NCBI GenBank assembly: GCA_021545585.1 | Contig: JAJRTF010000089.1 | Coordinates: 1-49,165, forward strand | From: Zetaproteobacteria bacterium | Lineage (GTDB): Bacteria > Pseudomonadota > Zetaproteobacteria > Mariprofundales > Mariprofundaceae | Direction: 5' to 3' | Length of the DNA: 49,165 nucleotides | Shown: piece after piece, positions 34,669-43,064 of the stretch | Numbering within the stretch: position 1 is the first letter of the stretch | Layout: each line of letters begins with the position of its first letter | The notes under the pieces: model-generated | What the model was told of the DNA's origin: nothing | The model's database searches: none | Seen by the model: the letters and a program-made list of their open reading frames with translations, nothing else | Made by a program: the position numbers and the translations under genes

Positions 34669-34920
34669 ATGGATATGACTATTGCACAACGGATTCGGCT
34701 TGTACGCAAACAGAAAGGATGGAGTCAGGCGAAGCTGGCTGAGCTGGTGGGTGTGAGTAAAAGCGCCTGTAGCCAGTGGGAGCAGGGTGTGACCACGCCC
34801 AGCGTGGAAAATCTCTCGCGACTGGCGATTGTGCTGGATGTCTATTTTGAATGGCTTGCCACTGGCCGCGGCGAGATGATGTATCCGAACGACTCAAGAA
34901 ATCCCGAACCTGACCGATAA
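34669..34920 (+). CDS. XRE/Cro-CI family helix-turn-helix regulator
   Basis: 83 residues. HTH_3 domain: 'IAQRIRLVRKQKGWSQAKLAELVGVSKSACSQWEQGVTTPSVENLSRLAIVLDV' with recognition helix around 'SKSACSQWE', then 'YFEWLATGRG' as in phage-type repressors. It is divergent from the propeller lipoprotein with 133 bases between the starts. A TATGAT at 34655-34660 lies only eight bases before the ATG and no Shine-Dalgarno is seen, so the message may be leaderless. A GCTTGTAAGC element at 34637-34646, between the two promoters, is a possible operator. It probably controls itself and perhaps the lipoprotein; this is inference. Confidence 0.85.
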   Translation: MDMTIAQRIRLVRKQKGWSQAKLAELVGVSKSACSQWEQGVTTPSVENLSRLAIVLDVYFEWLATGRGEMMYPNDSRNPEPDR

Positions 34921-34966
34921 ACAAGCATTGCAGGGGATGAAAGCCCTCTGCAAGAGCGCGCTTAGG

Positions 34967-35034
34967 CGTTTCTCTACGAGAAACGGTGCGTAAGGGGTCA
35001 GCCCCTTAACCCCACCGCCTCACGGCGGCTTTTT
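34967..35034 (+). terminator. Three consecutive stem-loops ending in an intrinsic terminator
   Basis: CGTTTCTC/GAGAAACG (34967-34974 and 34978-34985), TAAGGGG/CCCCTTA (34991-34997 and 35002-35008), and CCGCC/GGCGG (35015-35019 and 35024-35028) followed by CTTTTT. The last is a standard terminator for the XRE gene, whose stop is about 50 bases upstream. The first two are extra structure. Confidence 0.65.
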
Positions 35035-35076
35035 ATGACGTTTACCTATTCACTTTACAAAGGGATAGGTGCGTCT

Positions 35077-35226
35077 TCATGGCAGTGTACCATTTATCGT
35101 TCCATCTGATAGCCGGACAACAACGGACTGGATATTTCGATCGGATTGATTGGCGATAAGTCGGCTGATACGACCCATGACAGAGCCGGCGGCATCATGT
35201 ATTTCAAGGCCAAGTTGCAAGGTCAT
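35077..35226 (-). CDS. Very small protein (49 residues), PRC-barrel-like
   Basis: The minus-strand ATG at 35226 is preceded by AGGAGGAA at an ideal distance, and the frame runs 49 codons to TGA at 35077. The product starts MTLQLGLEIHDAAGSVMGRI and continues with 'VVVRLSDGTINGTLP'. The pattern 'G.EIHDAAGSVMGRI...VVVRLSDG' recalls half of a PRC-barrel domain, but the match is loose and the protein is shorter than usual. Strong initiation signal, uncertain function. It lies between the XRE gene and tatA and points toward the XRE terminator. The rest of 34921-35396 holds the stem-loops and, as far as I can see, no other gene. Confidence 0.45.
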   Translation of the reverse strand: MTLQLGLEIHDAAGSVMGRISRLIANQSDRNIQSVVVRLSDGTINGTLP

Positions 35227-35396
35227 GTGATTCCTCCTGCATTGGAGTCATTTGTATAACCAGTATAAACCAAACCTTTGTCGCTTGCACCCGGCGGGTT
35301 TTTCGGCACTATGCAGACGACAATAAAGTAGAGTTTGATATTGCTGCATCCGGTTTTCGACAAATTAGATCGGTTTAGCCAGCACCAGGGGGAGAT

Positions 35397-35582
35397 ATGT
35401 TCGGATTGGGAACATCGGAACTGCTGATTATTTTATTGATTGTCATTGTCTTGTTCGGCGCCGGTAAGCTGCCGCAACTGGGGGCAGGGCTGGCCAAGGG
35501 GATTAAAAATTTCCGCAGCACCATGTCGGATGATGATAAGTCAGCAAAAGACGATACGGACGCAAGCAGCAAGAAAGATTAA
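35397..35582 (+). CDS. tatA: Twin-arginine translocase subunit TatA
   Basis: 61 residues. One N-terminal membrane helix ([22 protein letters not shown]), the hinge '[21 protein letters not shown]' and an acidic/lysine-rich cytoplasmic tail: the usual TatA plan. TatA forms the pore that moves folded proteins across the inner membrane. GGGGGAG lies just before the ATG. First gene of tatABC. Confidence 0.95.
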   Translation: MFGLGTSELLIILLIVIVLFGAGKLPQLGAGLAKGIKNFRSTMSDDDKSAKDDTDASSKKD

Positions 35583-35591
35583 GTAATCCCC

Positions 35592-35915
35592 ATGCCAGAT
35601 ATCGGTTTATTCGAGCTGTTGGTTATCGGTCTCCTGCTGTTTGTCGTGGTCGGGCCGGAGCGTATGCCCGAATTCTTCGCTCAGCTGGGGCGCTGGGTGC
35701 GCTACGGTAGAGACTGGTGGTATCAGATGCGCGGTGAGATCAGTCGCGAAGTCGAGCAGGGTACCGCGCCTCTGAAGGACATGGCCGGTGAAATGCACCA
35801 GCACATTGATGCGGTTCGGGATGATGTACATGCATCGGTTGAACAACGCACTGATGTGGATAACGGCCCGGCCGATAGTGAACCACGGGATGCTTCAAAC
35901 AAAACACATGAGTGA
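35592..35915 (+). CDS. tatB: Twin-arginine translocase subunit TatB
   Basis: 107 residues. N-terminal helix 'IGLFELLVIGLLLFVVVGPERMPEFF' with the conserved Glu and the 'GPERMP' hinge distinguishing TatB from TatA, then an amphipathic helix and a long acidic tail. TatB binds twin-arginine signal peptides together with TatC. It lies nine bases after tatA and overlaps tatC by eight bases. Confidence 0.93.
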   Translation: MPDIGLFELLVIGLLLFVVVGPERMPEFFAQLGRWVRYGRDWWYQMRGEISREVEQGTAPLKDMAGEMHQHIDAVRDDVHASVEQRTDVDNGPADSEPRDASNKTHE

Positions 35916-36651
35916 AGCCAGCCAGAATATCATTGCCCATTTGAAAGAGCTGCAATCACGCCTGCGGCTGTCGGTGATTGTTTATATCTTGGGTGTCGCC
36001 GTGTTGATGAACTGGTCCGAGCCGGTCTTCGAATTCATGGCTGCCCCGATGCTCAATGCCCTGCCCGACGGTACATCCATGGTCTTTCTCAATGCCCCGG
36101 ATGTGTTTTTCACCTATCTGAAGATTGCTCTTTTGTTGAGCCTGTTCGCAACCTCGCCCATCAGTTTTTATCAGCTGTGGTCCTTTGTCGCGCCGGGCCT
36201 GTATGCCAATGAAAAGCAGTTGTTCAAACTGGTGGTGATCAGCAGCGTCCTGCTGTTTCTGGCCGGTGGCGCGTTCGCTTACTTTGTGGTTTTTCCACTG
36301 GTATTTACCTTCTTTCTGGGCTTTGCCACCGAGCATATTCAGGCGCTGCCGGCGGTGAAGGAATATCTGTCCCTGTTTCTCAAGCTGATGTTTGCCTTCG
36401 GCCTCAGTTTTGAAATCCCGATTGTGCTGACCCTGCTGGCCAAATTGCAGATTGTCAGTGCGGCAGGGTTGGCCGAGAAGCGGCGTTTTGTGATTGTCTG
36501 GCTGTTTATCTTTGCCGCCATCCTGACACCGCCGGATATTATTTCGCAGGTGCTGCTGGCTATCCCGATGCTGGTATTGTTTGAGATCGGACTATGTGTT
36601 GCCCGCCGTATTGAAGCCGCGCAGCAGGAAGATGCCGCCGGCGAATCGTAA
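35908..36651 (+). CDS. tatC: Twin-arginine translocase subunit TatC
   Basis: 247 residues with six membrane helices. Family signatures: 'IAHLKELQSRLRLSVIVYI' at the N-terminus (the signal-peptide-binding face), 'FFTYLKIALLLSLFATSPISFYQLWSFVAPGLYANEKQ', 'FAFGLSFEIPIVLTLL' and 'FAAILTPPDIISQVLLAIPMLVLFEIGL'. The ATG at 35908 lies inside the tatB end. An earlier ATG at 35890 adds six residues, and the long upstream in-frame extension is overlap with tatB. Its stop is five bases from the convergent nucleotidyltransferase stop. Confidence 0.97.
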   Translation: MSEASQNIIAHLKELQSRLRLSVIVYILGVAVLMNWSEPVFEFMAAPMLNALPDGTSMVFLNAPDVFFTYLKIALLLSLFATSPISFYQLWSFVAPGLYANEKQLFKLVVISSVLLFLAGGAFAYFVVFPLVFTFFLGFATEHIQALPAVKEYLSLFLKLMFAFGLSFEIPIVLTLLAKLQIVSAAGLAEKRRFVIVWLFIFAAILTPPDIISQVLLAIPMLVLFEIGLCVARRIEAAQQEDAAGES

Positions 36652-36656
36652 GGGTA

Positions 36657-38084
36657 TCAATCTATTGCGCGAATGGAAGACAGATGCTCCCGGCACCAGT
36701 GCATCCCTGACACTTCATCCTTAATCACTCCGTCGAGCTGGGCCTGATAGGCCTTGCTTAAGATTTCGCCCATCTCTGGTCCTGCCTTAACCCCCATGCC
36801 CAGCAGTATCCGGCCGGTCAGGATCGGTTTGGGTTGCTTCTGATGCTGCTGCATGTCCATGGCCAGTTGCAACCATGGTAGGGCGGGACGCGATGCTGCG
36901 GCAGGGGCACGCCCAGAGGCATCGGCCTCGACCAGCATTTCCCATAATTCGATATGTGCCGGATGCAGGCGATGGGCCAGACGACGAACAGCCCTGCGGC
37001 TGGGCTCCCCGTGCAGGTGGGTAATATGGTCTTTAATGAGTGGCTGCACATACCGGGCAATGCGCCCGGGGGCATGGATGCGTTTCAAAAGACGAGCCGC
37101 GTATGCCATGCCTGCTTCGCTATGTCCCGGAGAGCCGATACGGTCATTGGCATAGTGCACGGTTGTGCGCGGTTTTCCCATGTCATGGCACAGCGCGGCA
37201 AATATCAGATGCTCGCGTGTATGGGTATCGAGCTTGTTGCGTACGGCGATTCCGGCCGCCTGATCGACGACCTGCAGGGTATGATTCCAGACATTGCCTT
37301 CCGGATGCCATTGCGGATCCTGAGGGCATTCCTGCATGGCCCCGATTTCAGGATAAAGCGCCAGCCAGCCGCTGTCATGCAAGGCCTGCAGGCCATGGGA
37401 AGGGTGGTCGGCATGGCTCCATTTTTGCCATTCCAGCCAGATGCGCGAGGCGGCCAGGCTGTCTGCTTCGTTGAGCATCTCCTTGCACAGCGCACAGGTT
37501 TGCCCGGCAAGTCTGAGCCGGAAGCGGGCGGCAAACTGCATGGCACGCAGCGGCCGTAATGGATCTTCGGCAAAGGCCGGGGATACATGTCTCAATAACC
37601 CGTTGCTTAAATCCTCACGGCCGTGATGAAGGTCGAGCAGTTCACCGTTTAAAGGATCCAGCATCATGGCATTGATGGTAAAATCGCGACGCCGGGTGGC
37701 GATTTCCGGAGCCAGTGCCGGGTCGCAGATGACCTCAAAACCGCGGTGTCCGGCACCAGTCTTTTTTTCCCGGCGCGGCAGGGCAATATCGATTTCCATG
37801 CCCCGATGCCAGAGTTTAAGTACGCCGAACTGTTTGCCGACCTGCTGACAGCGACCGAGCGGTGTCAGGGCGCGGGTCAGCTGGTCGGCATTTAACCGGT
37901 ACACCTCAAGGTCAAAATCCTTGGGTCGGATACCAAGCAGCATATCGCGCACACAGCCGCCGACCAGCCATGCCCTGCCTTGGGCAGCGGAAATTGCCTG
38001 ACAGACATCACGTAACACTTCCGGCAGGGATGCGACTGACTGCGTAAAGCTGTTGCTTTCGGGCGACAGGGTTTCCTTCCTCAT
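36657..38084 (-). CDS. cca: CCA-adding enzyme / poly(A) polymerase family nucleotidyltransferase with HD domain
   Basis: 475 residues from the ATG at 38084. Class II nucleotidyltransferase head: 'AWLVGGCVRDMLLGIRPKDFDLEVY' with the GG and DxD motifs, 'GVLKLWHRGMEIDIALPRREK', 'RRRDFTINAMMLDP' and 'EDPLRPLRAMQFAARF'. A C-terminal HD domain shows 'VWNHTLQVVDQAAG' and 'LIFAALCHDMGKPRTTV'. This plan fits the multifunctional tRNA CCA-adding enzyme (E. coli Cca also has HD), which repairs tRNA 3' ends. The start is uncertain: ATGs at 38141 and farther upstream are in frame, and none has a good Shine-Dalgarno. Confidence 0.85.
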   Translation of the reverse strand: MRKETLSPESNSFTQSVASLPEVLRDVCQAISAAQGRAWLVGGCVRDMLLGIRPKDFDLEVYRLNADQLTRALTPLGRCQQVGKQFGVLKLWHRGMEIDIALPRREKKTGAGHRGFEVICDPALAPEIATRRRDFTINAMMLDPLNGELLDLHHGREDLSNGLLRHVSPAFAEDPLRPLRAMQFAARFRLRLAGQTCALCKEMLNEADSLAASRIWLEWQKWSHADHPSHGLQALHDSGWLALYPEIGAMQECPQDPQWHPEGNVWNHTLQVVDQAAGIAVRNKLDTHTREHLIFAALCHDMGKPRTTVHYANDRIGSPGHSEAGMAYAARLLKRIHAPGRIARYVQPLIKDHITHLHGEPSRRAVRRLAHRLHPAHIELWEMLVEADASGRAPAAASRPALPWLQLAMDMQQHQKQPKPILTGRILLGMGVKAGPEMGEILSKAYQAQLDGVIKDEVSGMHWCREHLSSIRAID

Positions 38085-38340
38085 GCCGCTGAAGCTAACA
38101 TAAGCGGGTGCGGTATTCGATATGGAAGGCACTGAATACATGCAATGTTTCAGCCATGCGCTGATGGCGGTGCAAAAAAATTCATGCGCGGTTTTTTTGT
38201 TTGCCGGAAAGCAAAAGTCATCATTCAGGCCTTTCCATCGAATCACAGCGGGTCTATGTTTGGGGAATCAGGGCATCTTCTGAAAAGCGATGTGTCTGCC
38301 GTTATTCAGAGATATGCCAAAGCCAATGGGAGGTGTCGCC

Positions 38341-39321
38341 ATGCGCTGGTCCGAGACTAGGGATGAAAGTAAAGCCGCATTTCACCGCAAGAAAGTCACG
38401 GTGGTTGGAGCCGGCCATGTCGGGGCGACAGCTGCTTTCCTGGCCGCCCAGAGGGAGCTGGCCAATATTGTTCTGATGGATGTGATTGAGGGCGTGCCAC
38501 AGGGCAAGGCACTGGATATGCACGAGGCCTCACCGATTCAGGGCTATAATGCCATTGTTCACGGTACGCAGGACTATGCCGACACGGTCGATTCCGATCT
38601 GGTGATTATTACCGCCGGTATCGCCCGCAAGCCGGGCATGAGCCGGGATGACCTGTTGTCCACCAATGTGAAGATTGTTTCCGAGGTCACCCGCAATATC
38701 GTCAAATATTCGCCTGATTGCGTGATTCTGGTGGTTACCAACCCGCTGGATGCGATGGTGTATACGGCGCTGAAGGTATCCGGGTTTCCCAAGCAGCGCG
38801 TGATTGGCATGGCTGGCGTGCTCGATTCGGCGCGCATGCGGGCTTTTATTGCCGATGAAGTGGATGTCTCGATTGAGGATGTGAATGCGTTCGTGCTTGG
38901 CGGGCATGGCGATACCATGGTGCCGCTGCCGCGTTATTCGACCGTAGCCGGTATTCCGATCACCGAGATGTTGTCCAGGGAGCGCGTGGACGCTATCTGT
39001 GAGCGTACCGCCAATGGCGGAGCGGAGATTGTGGGCCTGCTGAAGACCGGTTCGGCCTTTTACGCGCCGGGCGCAGCTGTGGTGGAAATGGCCGAGGCGA
39101 TTCTAAAGGACAAGAAACGTATCCTGCCCTGCGCGGCTTATCTGGAAGGTGAGTATGGCGTGGACGGGTATTATCTGGGCGTGCCCTGCAAGCTCGGCGG
39201 CGGGGGTGTGGAAGCGGTGATTGAGCTGGATTTATCGAAGGATGAAGCCGCAAGCCTGCATCACTCCATGGATTCGGTGATGGAGTTGGTCAGGACCGTG
39301 GACGCCTTTGGACATTTTTAA
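38341..39321 (+). CDS. mdh: Malate dehydrogenase (LDH-like, NAD-dependent)
   Basis: 326 residues. Rossmann motif '[19 protein letters not shown]', mobile loop with '[12 protein letters not shown]' (two Arg contacting malate), '[17 protein letters not shown]' and the active-site His in '[10 protein letters not shown]'. The Arg in the mobile loop favours malate over lactate. It interconverts malate and oxaloacetate in the TCA cycle, oxidative or reductive. I use the ATG at 38341 with GGGAGG seven bases before it; the first ~22 residues ([17 protein letters not shown]) are an extension beyond the usual start. sucC and sucD follow, giving a TCA cluster. Confidence 0.95.
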   Translation: MRWSETRDESKAAFHRKKVTVVGAGHVGATAAFLAAQRELANIVLMDVIEGVPQGKALDMHEASPIQGYNAIVHGTQDYADTVDSDLVIITAGIARKPGMSRDDLLSTNVKIVSEVTRNIVKYSPDCVILVVTNPLDAMVYTALKVSGFPKQRVIGMAGVLDSARMRAFIADEVDVSIEDVNAFVLGGHGDTMVPLPRYSTVAGIPITEMLSRERVDAICERTANGGAEIVGLLKTGSAFYAPGAAVVEMAEAILKDKKRILPCAAYLEGEYGVDGYYLGVPCKLGGGGVEAVIELDLSKDEAASLHHSMDSVMELVRTVDAFGHF

Positions 39322-39368
39322 GACATGCCCGGGTTTGCACGGGTATAAGTTTTCCGGGGAGAGCATTA

Positions 39369-40526
39369 TTGAATATTCATGAATATCAGGCCAAGGCGAT
39401 CCTGAGATCGTTCGGCGTGCCTACACCGCGCGGCGTGCTGGCGACCTCGGCGGCGGCGGCGGTTGCTGCGGCTGAAGAACTGGGTGGATCGGTGTGGGTG
39501 GTCAAGGCCCAGATTCATGCCGGCGGGCGCGGCAAGGCCGGCGGTGTGCGCCTGTGCAAAACACTTGATGAGGTTGAGGCTGCAGCAGCAGAGCTTCTGG
39601 GCTCAACGCTGGTTACCAAACAGACGGGCAAGGCCGGGAAACAGGTGCACAAGGTGTATGTCGAGGAAGGGCTGGATATCGCCATTGAATTTTATCTTTC
39701 ACTGCTTGTGGATCGGGAGGCCGAGGCGGTGGCTTTTGTCGTCAGCTCGGCCGGCGGTATGGATATTGAAGAGGTCGCTGCCAGCACGCCCGGGAAGATT
39801 CTGAGCTGCCCGATTCCGCTCGAGCGAGGGCTGAGCAGCGAGGATACTGAAGCGATGGCCGATATGCTGGGCCTGAAAGGCAAGGTCGCAACGATGTTTG
39901 ATGATCTTGCGGTAGCTTTGTACAGGGTCTTTGTCGAGTGCGATTGCAGTCTGCTGGAGCTTAATCCGCTGGTACTCACCGGTGATGTCCTGCTTGCGCT
40001 GGATGCCAAGATTGCTGTTGATGATAATGCGCTGTACCGCCAGCCGGAGGCGGCCGCCATGCGTGATGAGGATGAGGAAGATCCGCGCGAGACAGAGGCC
40101 TCGCAGTTCGGGCTGAACTATATCGCTCTGGACGGGCAGATCGGTTGCATGGTCAATGGTGCCGGGCTGGCCATGGCGACGATGGATATTATCCAGCTGA
40201 AGGGTGCGAAGCCGGCGAATTTCCTCGATGTCGGCGGCGGGGTGACTGTTGAGGCCGTCACCGAGGCCTTCAGGCTACTGTTTTCCGATGCACATGTGAA
40301 AGCCGTGCTGGTCAATATTTTCGGTGGCATTGTACGCTGTGATATTATCGCCAACGGCCTGATTGAAGCAATAAAGACGCATCCGATGCGAGTGCCGGTG
40401 GTGATGCGTCTGGTTGGCACCAATGAAGAAGAAGGGCGCAGGATTGTCAGGGATGCAGGGCTTGATGTGCACTGGGCAGCGGATCTCGATCAGGCGGCGG
40501 AAATGGCTGTGGGGGCATTGGCATGA
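39369..40526 (+). CDS. sucC: Succinyl-CoA synthetase (ADP-forming) beta subunit
   Basis: 385 residues, the family norm. ATP-grasp N-terminus '[20 protein letters not shown]', '[16 protein letters not shown]', '[12 protein letters not shown]' and the CoA-ligase part '[25 protein letters not shown]', 'NFLDVGGG', '[15 protein letters not shown]'. It makes ATP from succinyl-CoA, or runs in reverse in a reductive cycle. The start codon is TTG at 39369, with GGGGAG seven bases before it. The last four bases overlap sucD. Confidence 0.97.
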   Translation: MNIHEYQAKAILRSFGVPTPRGVLATSAAAAVAAAEELGGSVWVVKAQIHAGGRGKAGGVRLCKTLDEVEAAAAELLGSTLVTKQTGKAGKQVHKVYVEEGLDIAIEFYLSLLVDREAEAVAFVVSSAGGMDIEEVAASTPGKILSCPIPLERGLSSEDTEAMADMLGLKGKVATMFDDLAVALYRVFVECDCSLLELNPLVLTGDVLLALDAKIAVDDNALYRQPEAAAMRDEDEEDPRETEASQFGLNYIALDGQIGCMVNGAGLAMATMDIIQLKGAKPANFLDVGGGVTVEAVTEAFRLLFSDAHVKAVLVNIFGGIVRCDIIANGLIEAIKTHPMRVPVVMRLVGTNEEEGRRIVRDAGLDVHWAADLDQAAEMAVGALA

Positions 40527-41404
40527 GTGTATTGCTGGATAACAGTACGCGTGTCATCTGTCAGGGCTTTACCGGCCGGCAGGGAAGCTTTCATTCCGAA
40601 CAGATGATTGATTATGGGACTACATTCGTCGGCGGGGTGACGCCCGGCAAGGGCGGCCAGTCACATCTGCATCGGCCGGTATTCGATTCGGTGGCCGATA
40701 CGGTGCATCAGGAAGGCGCTGAGGCGAGCATTATCTTTGTGCCGCCGCGCTTTGCGGCTGATGCGATCATTGAGGCTGCCGAGGCCGGGATTGGTCTGAT
40801 TATCTGCATCACAGAGGGTATTCCGGTGCAGGATATGTTGAAGGTGAAGGCGCATCTGAATGGCATGAGCAGGCAGCCGGTACTGATTGGGCCGAACTGC
40901 CCGGGCATTATTACCCCGGGACAGGCCAAGATCGGTATTATGCCCGGTCATATCCACCTGCCGGGCCGGGTCGGCGTGATTTCCCGTTCCGGTACCCTGA
41001 CTTATGAAGCCGTGGCGCAGTTGACGGAAACCGGGCTCGGCCAGAGCACCTGCATCGGCATGGGCGGCGATCCGATACACGGGCTGGACTTTGTCGATGC
41101 ACTGAAGCTGTTCGAGACCGATACCCAGACCGAAGGCGTGGTTATGATCGGTGAAATCGGTGGCGCGGACGAGGAGCATGCGGCGGAATACATCCGCAAG
41201 CATGTGTCAAAGCCCGTGGTCGCCTTTATCGCCGGCGCGACAGCCCCGTCCGGCAAGCGCATGGGGCATGCCGGCGCTATTATCTCCGGCGGCAAGGGCA
41301 CCGCCGAAGCGAAGTTCGCCGCCCTTGAGGCAGCCGGCGTGACGGTCGAGCACAACCCAACCCTGCTCGGTAAGCGGATGCTGGCCCTGCTTCAAGGTGA
41401 CTGA
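40523..41404 (+). CDS. sucD: Succinyl-CoA synthetase alpha subunit
   Basis: 293 residues. CoA-binding Rossmann part '[20 protein letters not shown]' and '[13 protein letters not shown]', '[20 protein letters not shown]', and the phosphorylated His in '[21 protein letters not shown]'. It overlaps sucC by four bases. No clear terminator follows before the next promoter at 41434. Confidence 0.97.
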   Translation: MSVLLDNSTRVICQGFTGRQGSFHSEQMIDYGTTFVGGVTPGKGGQSHLHRPVFDSVADTVHQEGAEASIIFVPPRFAADAIIEAAEAGIGLIICITEGIPVQDMLKVKAHLNGMSRQPVLIGPNCPGIITPGQAKIGIMPGHIHLPGRVGVISRSGTLTYEAVAQLTETGLGQSTCIGMGGDPIHGLDFVDALKLFETDTQTEGVVMIGEIGGADEEHAAEYIRKHVSKPVVAFIAGATAPSGKRMGHAGAIISGGKGTAEAKFAALEAAGVTVEHNPTLLGKRMLALLQGD

Positions 41405-41433
41405 CGGATTGGCTCACGCGTCGATTTTTAGTT

Positions 41434-41462
41434 TTGGCAGTTTTTAAATAATCGGCTATACT
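41434..41462 (+). promoter_or_regulatory. Strong sigma70-type promoter for the TPR-barrel/FecR/lipoprotein operon
   Basis: TTGGCA (41434-41439, 5 of 6), a 17-base spacer, then TATACT (41457-41462, 5 of 6). It ends 36 bases before the ATG at 41499, and AGGAGG (41482-41487) lies between. It separates this operon from sucCD. Confidence 0.75.
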
Positions 41463-41498
41463 CCAGCTTGAAGCCAAGGGCAGGAGGCTTTTTGATCG

Positions 41499-43064
41499 AT
41501 GTTGGCACGGTTTGTTTATGCGTTTTTCCCGGCGGTGCTCGTGGCCTGGTTGTTGGGTATCGGCGCGGTGTTGGCGCAGCCGGAGGTTGCTGCGTGGAGC
41601 AAGCAGGATCAGGAAGCCTACCTGGCCGCCGTTGAAGATTATCGTTTCAGTGATTTTGAAGCCGCTATTGCCGCGCTCTCGGCACTGCATCAGCGGTTTC
41701 CGGGTAACCGGGGTGTGAGCCGTTATCTGGCATTGAGTTATGAGGAGTCGGGCAAGTATGATGAGGCGCTGGATGTGTACCGCGCCTGGGTGGCGCGTGA
41801 GGGCATGAGTCTGCGCCAGGATATGCGCGAGGTGTGGCTGAATTATGCCAGGGTTTATGATCTGGCCGGCAAGCCGCAGATGGCGGCCGATATACTCAGC
41901 CAATGGCTGGCTGTGCATCCCGACGATGCGCAAGCTGCGATCATATACGGTGATATGCTGGTGCGCAGGCAAAAGTTCGATCAGGCGGAGCAGCTTTGGC
42001 GCCGGCTGCTGGCCCGGCCATCACTGACCCCCATCCATCAGGCATCTGCGCATTATTATCTGGCGCTGGGTGCTGTGTCGCAGGGCGATTATGCGGCAGC
42101 CCGCGAGGAAGCGGAAGCGTCGCTAAAGGCATCGCCGGATGGTAAATATGCGCCGGTGGCGAAAGAGTTGGCCGAGGTGCGGCCGGTAAGCCGTAAGCCG
42201 GGTTTGACCGGCAATGTCATGCTGGGTGAGTTTTACACCAGCAATGTCGATTTGCTGCCGGATGTTGTGCAATTAGCCGGCGGCAAGAAGAAGAGCGATA
42301 TGTTTACCGAGGCCGATCTGACGCTCGGTTATCAGGGGAGCCGCTGGCGCTTTGGTTATGCACTCAATTCCATCTGGCATGCCAAACGCAAGGACTTCGA
42401 TCTGCTTGTACACAGCACATTTCTTGATTGGGATTATGCCAGCTTTGTGATTTCACCGCGTTTTGAATATGTCAGTCTGAATCAGCAACGCCTGTATTAT
42501 GGCGGCGGTCTGGATGTCAGCTGGCTTAATGCCGGATGGCTGGTGCGGTATCAGGGACGCTACCGCGAGTTCAGCAGGCGATTCGGCACCTTGAACTCCG
42601 ATTTAAGGCGGCTGGGTGGCTTCAGCAATGAGCTCAACCTCAGTCGTCAGTTTGCATGGCATGATGTTCACTACGTGCTGAGCACATACATCCATCAGGA
42701 ATCGACCAAGGGCGATGCCACCCATAACAAGACCGATGATTACACGCAGCTGGGCCTGAATGTTACGGCAGATAGCGAATGGAAGCAGGCCGATATCGGC
42801 GTCTTCGCGCATGGCTACTGGCGTGGCTACGCCAAGGCGGACCAAACCATTTTGGTCACCGGAGCCGATAAGCGGCGGGATTATTATATGCAGGTCGGGG
42901 CGCATGCCGCGTATCGGCCCTTTGGAACCTCCGAGAATCGGATTGTTGTGCAGGGACACTGGCAGAAAAACTTCTCTAATTATAAAGATCCACTTGTGGT
43001 TGTTCAATTTGGCAAGGAATACACCGAGTGGCAGGCAGGTGTGTCATGGCAGTATCTATGGTAA
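41499..43064 (+). CDS. TPR domain plus C-terminal outer-membrane beta-barrel protein (Slam-like architecture)
   Basis: 521 residues. The signal peptide ends near Ala26 (LLGIGAVLAQP). Residues ~30-225 are TPR-type helical repeats ('YRFSDFEAAIAALSALHQRFPG', 'ALSYEESGKYDEALDVYRAW', 'GDMLVRRQKFDQAEQLWRRLL'). Residues ~235-521 alternate aromatic and polar residues in beta strands ('GNVMLGEFYTSNVDLLP', 'WRFGYALNSIWHA', 'YYMQVGAHAAYRPFG') and end in 'WQAGVSWQYLW', the aromatic terminus of an outer-membrane barrel. The size, about 290 residues, fits a 14-strand DUF560/Slam barrel, which exports surface lipoproteins. The large lipoprotein downstream supports that idea, but no diagnostic Slam residue can be claimed. 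Its 3' end overlaps fecR by 19 bases. Confidence 0.75.
   Translation: MLARFVYAFFPAVLVAWLLGIGAVLAQPEVAAWSKQDQEAYLAAVEDYRFSDFEAAIAALSALHQRFPGNRGVSRYLALSYEESGKYDEALDVYRAWVAREGMSLRQDMREVWLNYARVYDLAGKPQMAADILSQWLAVHPDDAQAAIIYGDMLVRRQKFDQAEQLWRRLLARPSLTPIHQASAHYYLALGAVSQGDYAAAREEAEASLKASPDGKYAPVAKELAEVRPVSRKPGLTGNVMLGEFYTSNVDLLPDVVQLAGGKKKSDMFTEADLTLGYQGSRWRFGYALNSIWHAKRKDFDLLVHSTFLDWDYASFVISPRFEYVSLNQQRLYYGGGLDVSWLNAGWLVRYQGRYREFSRRFGTLNSDLRRLGGFSNELNLSRQFAWHDVHYVLSTYIHQESTKGDATHNKTDDYTQLGLNVTADSEWKQADIGVFAHGYWRGYAKADQTILVTGADKRRDYYMQVGAHAAYRPFGTSENRIVVQGHWQKNFSNYKDPLVVVQFGKEYTEWQAGVSWQYLW

Noticed and set aside
34940-35040. Structured stretch considered as a tRNA or integron attC site
   Set aside because: No T-loop or anticodon arm fits, and the conserved attC core sites are not found; three simple hairpins explain it.
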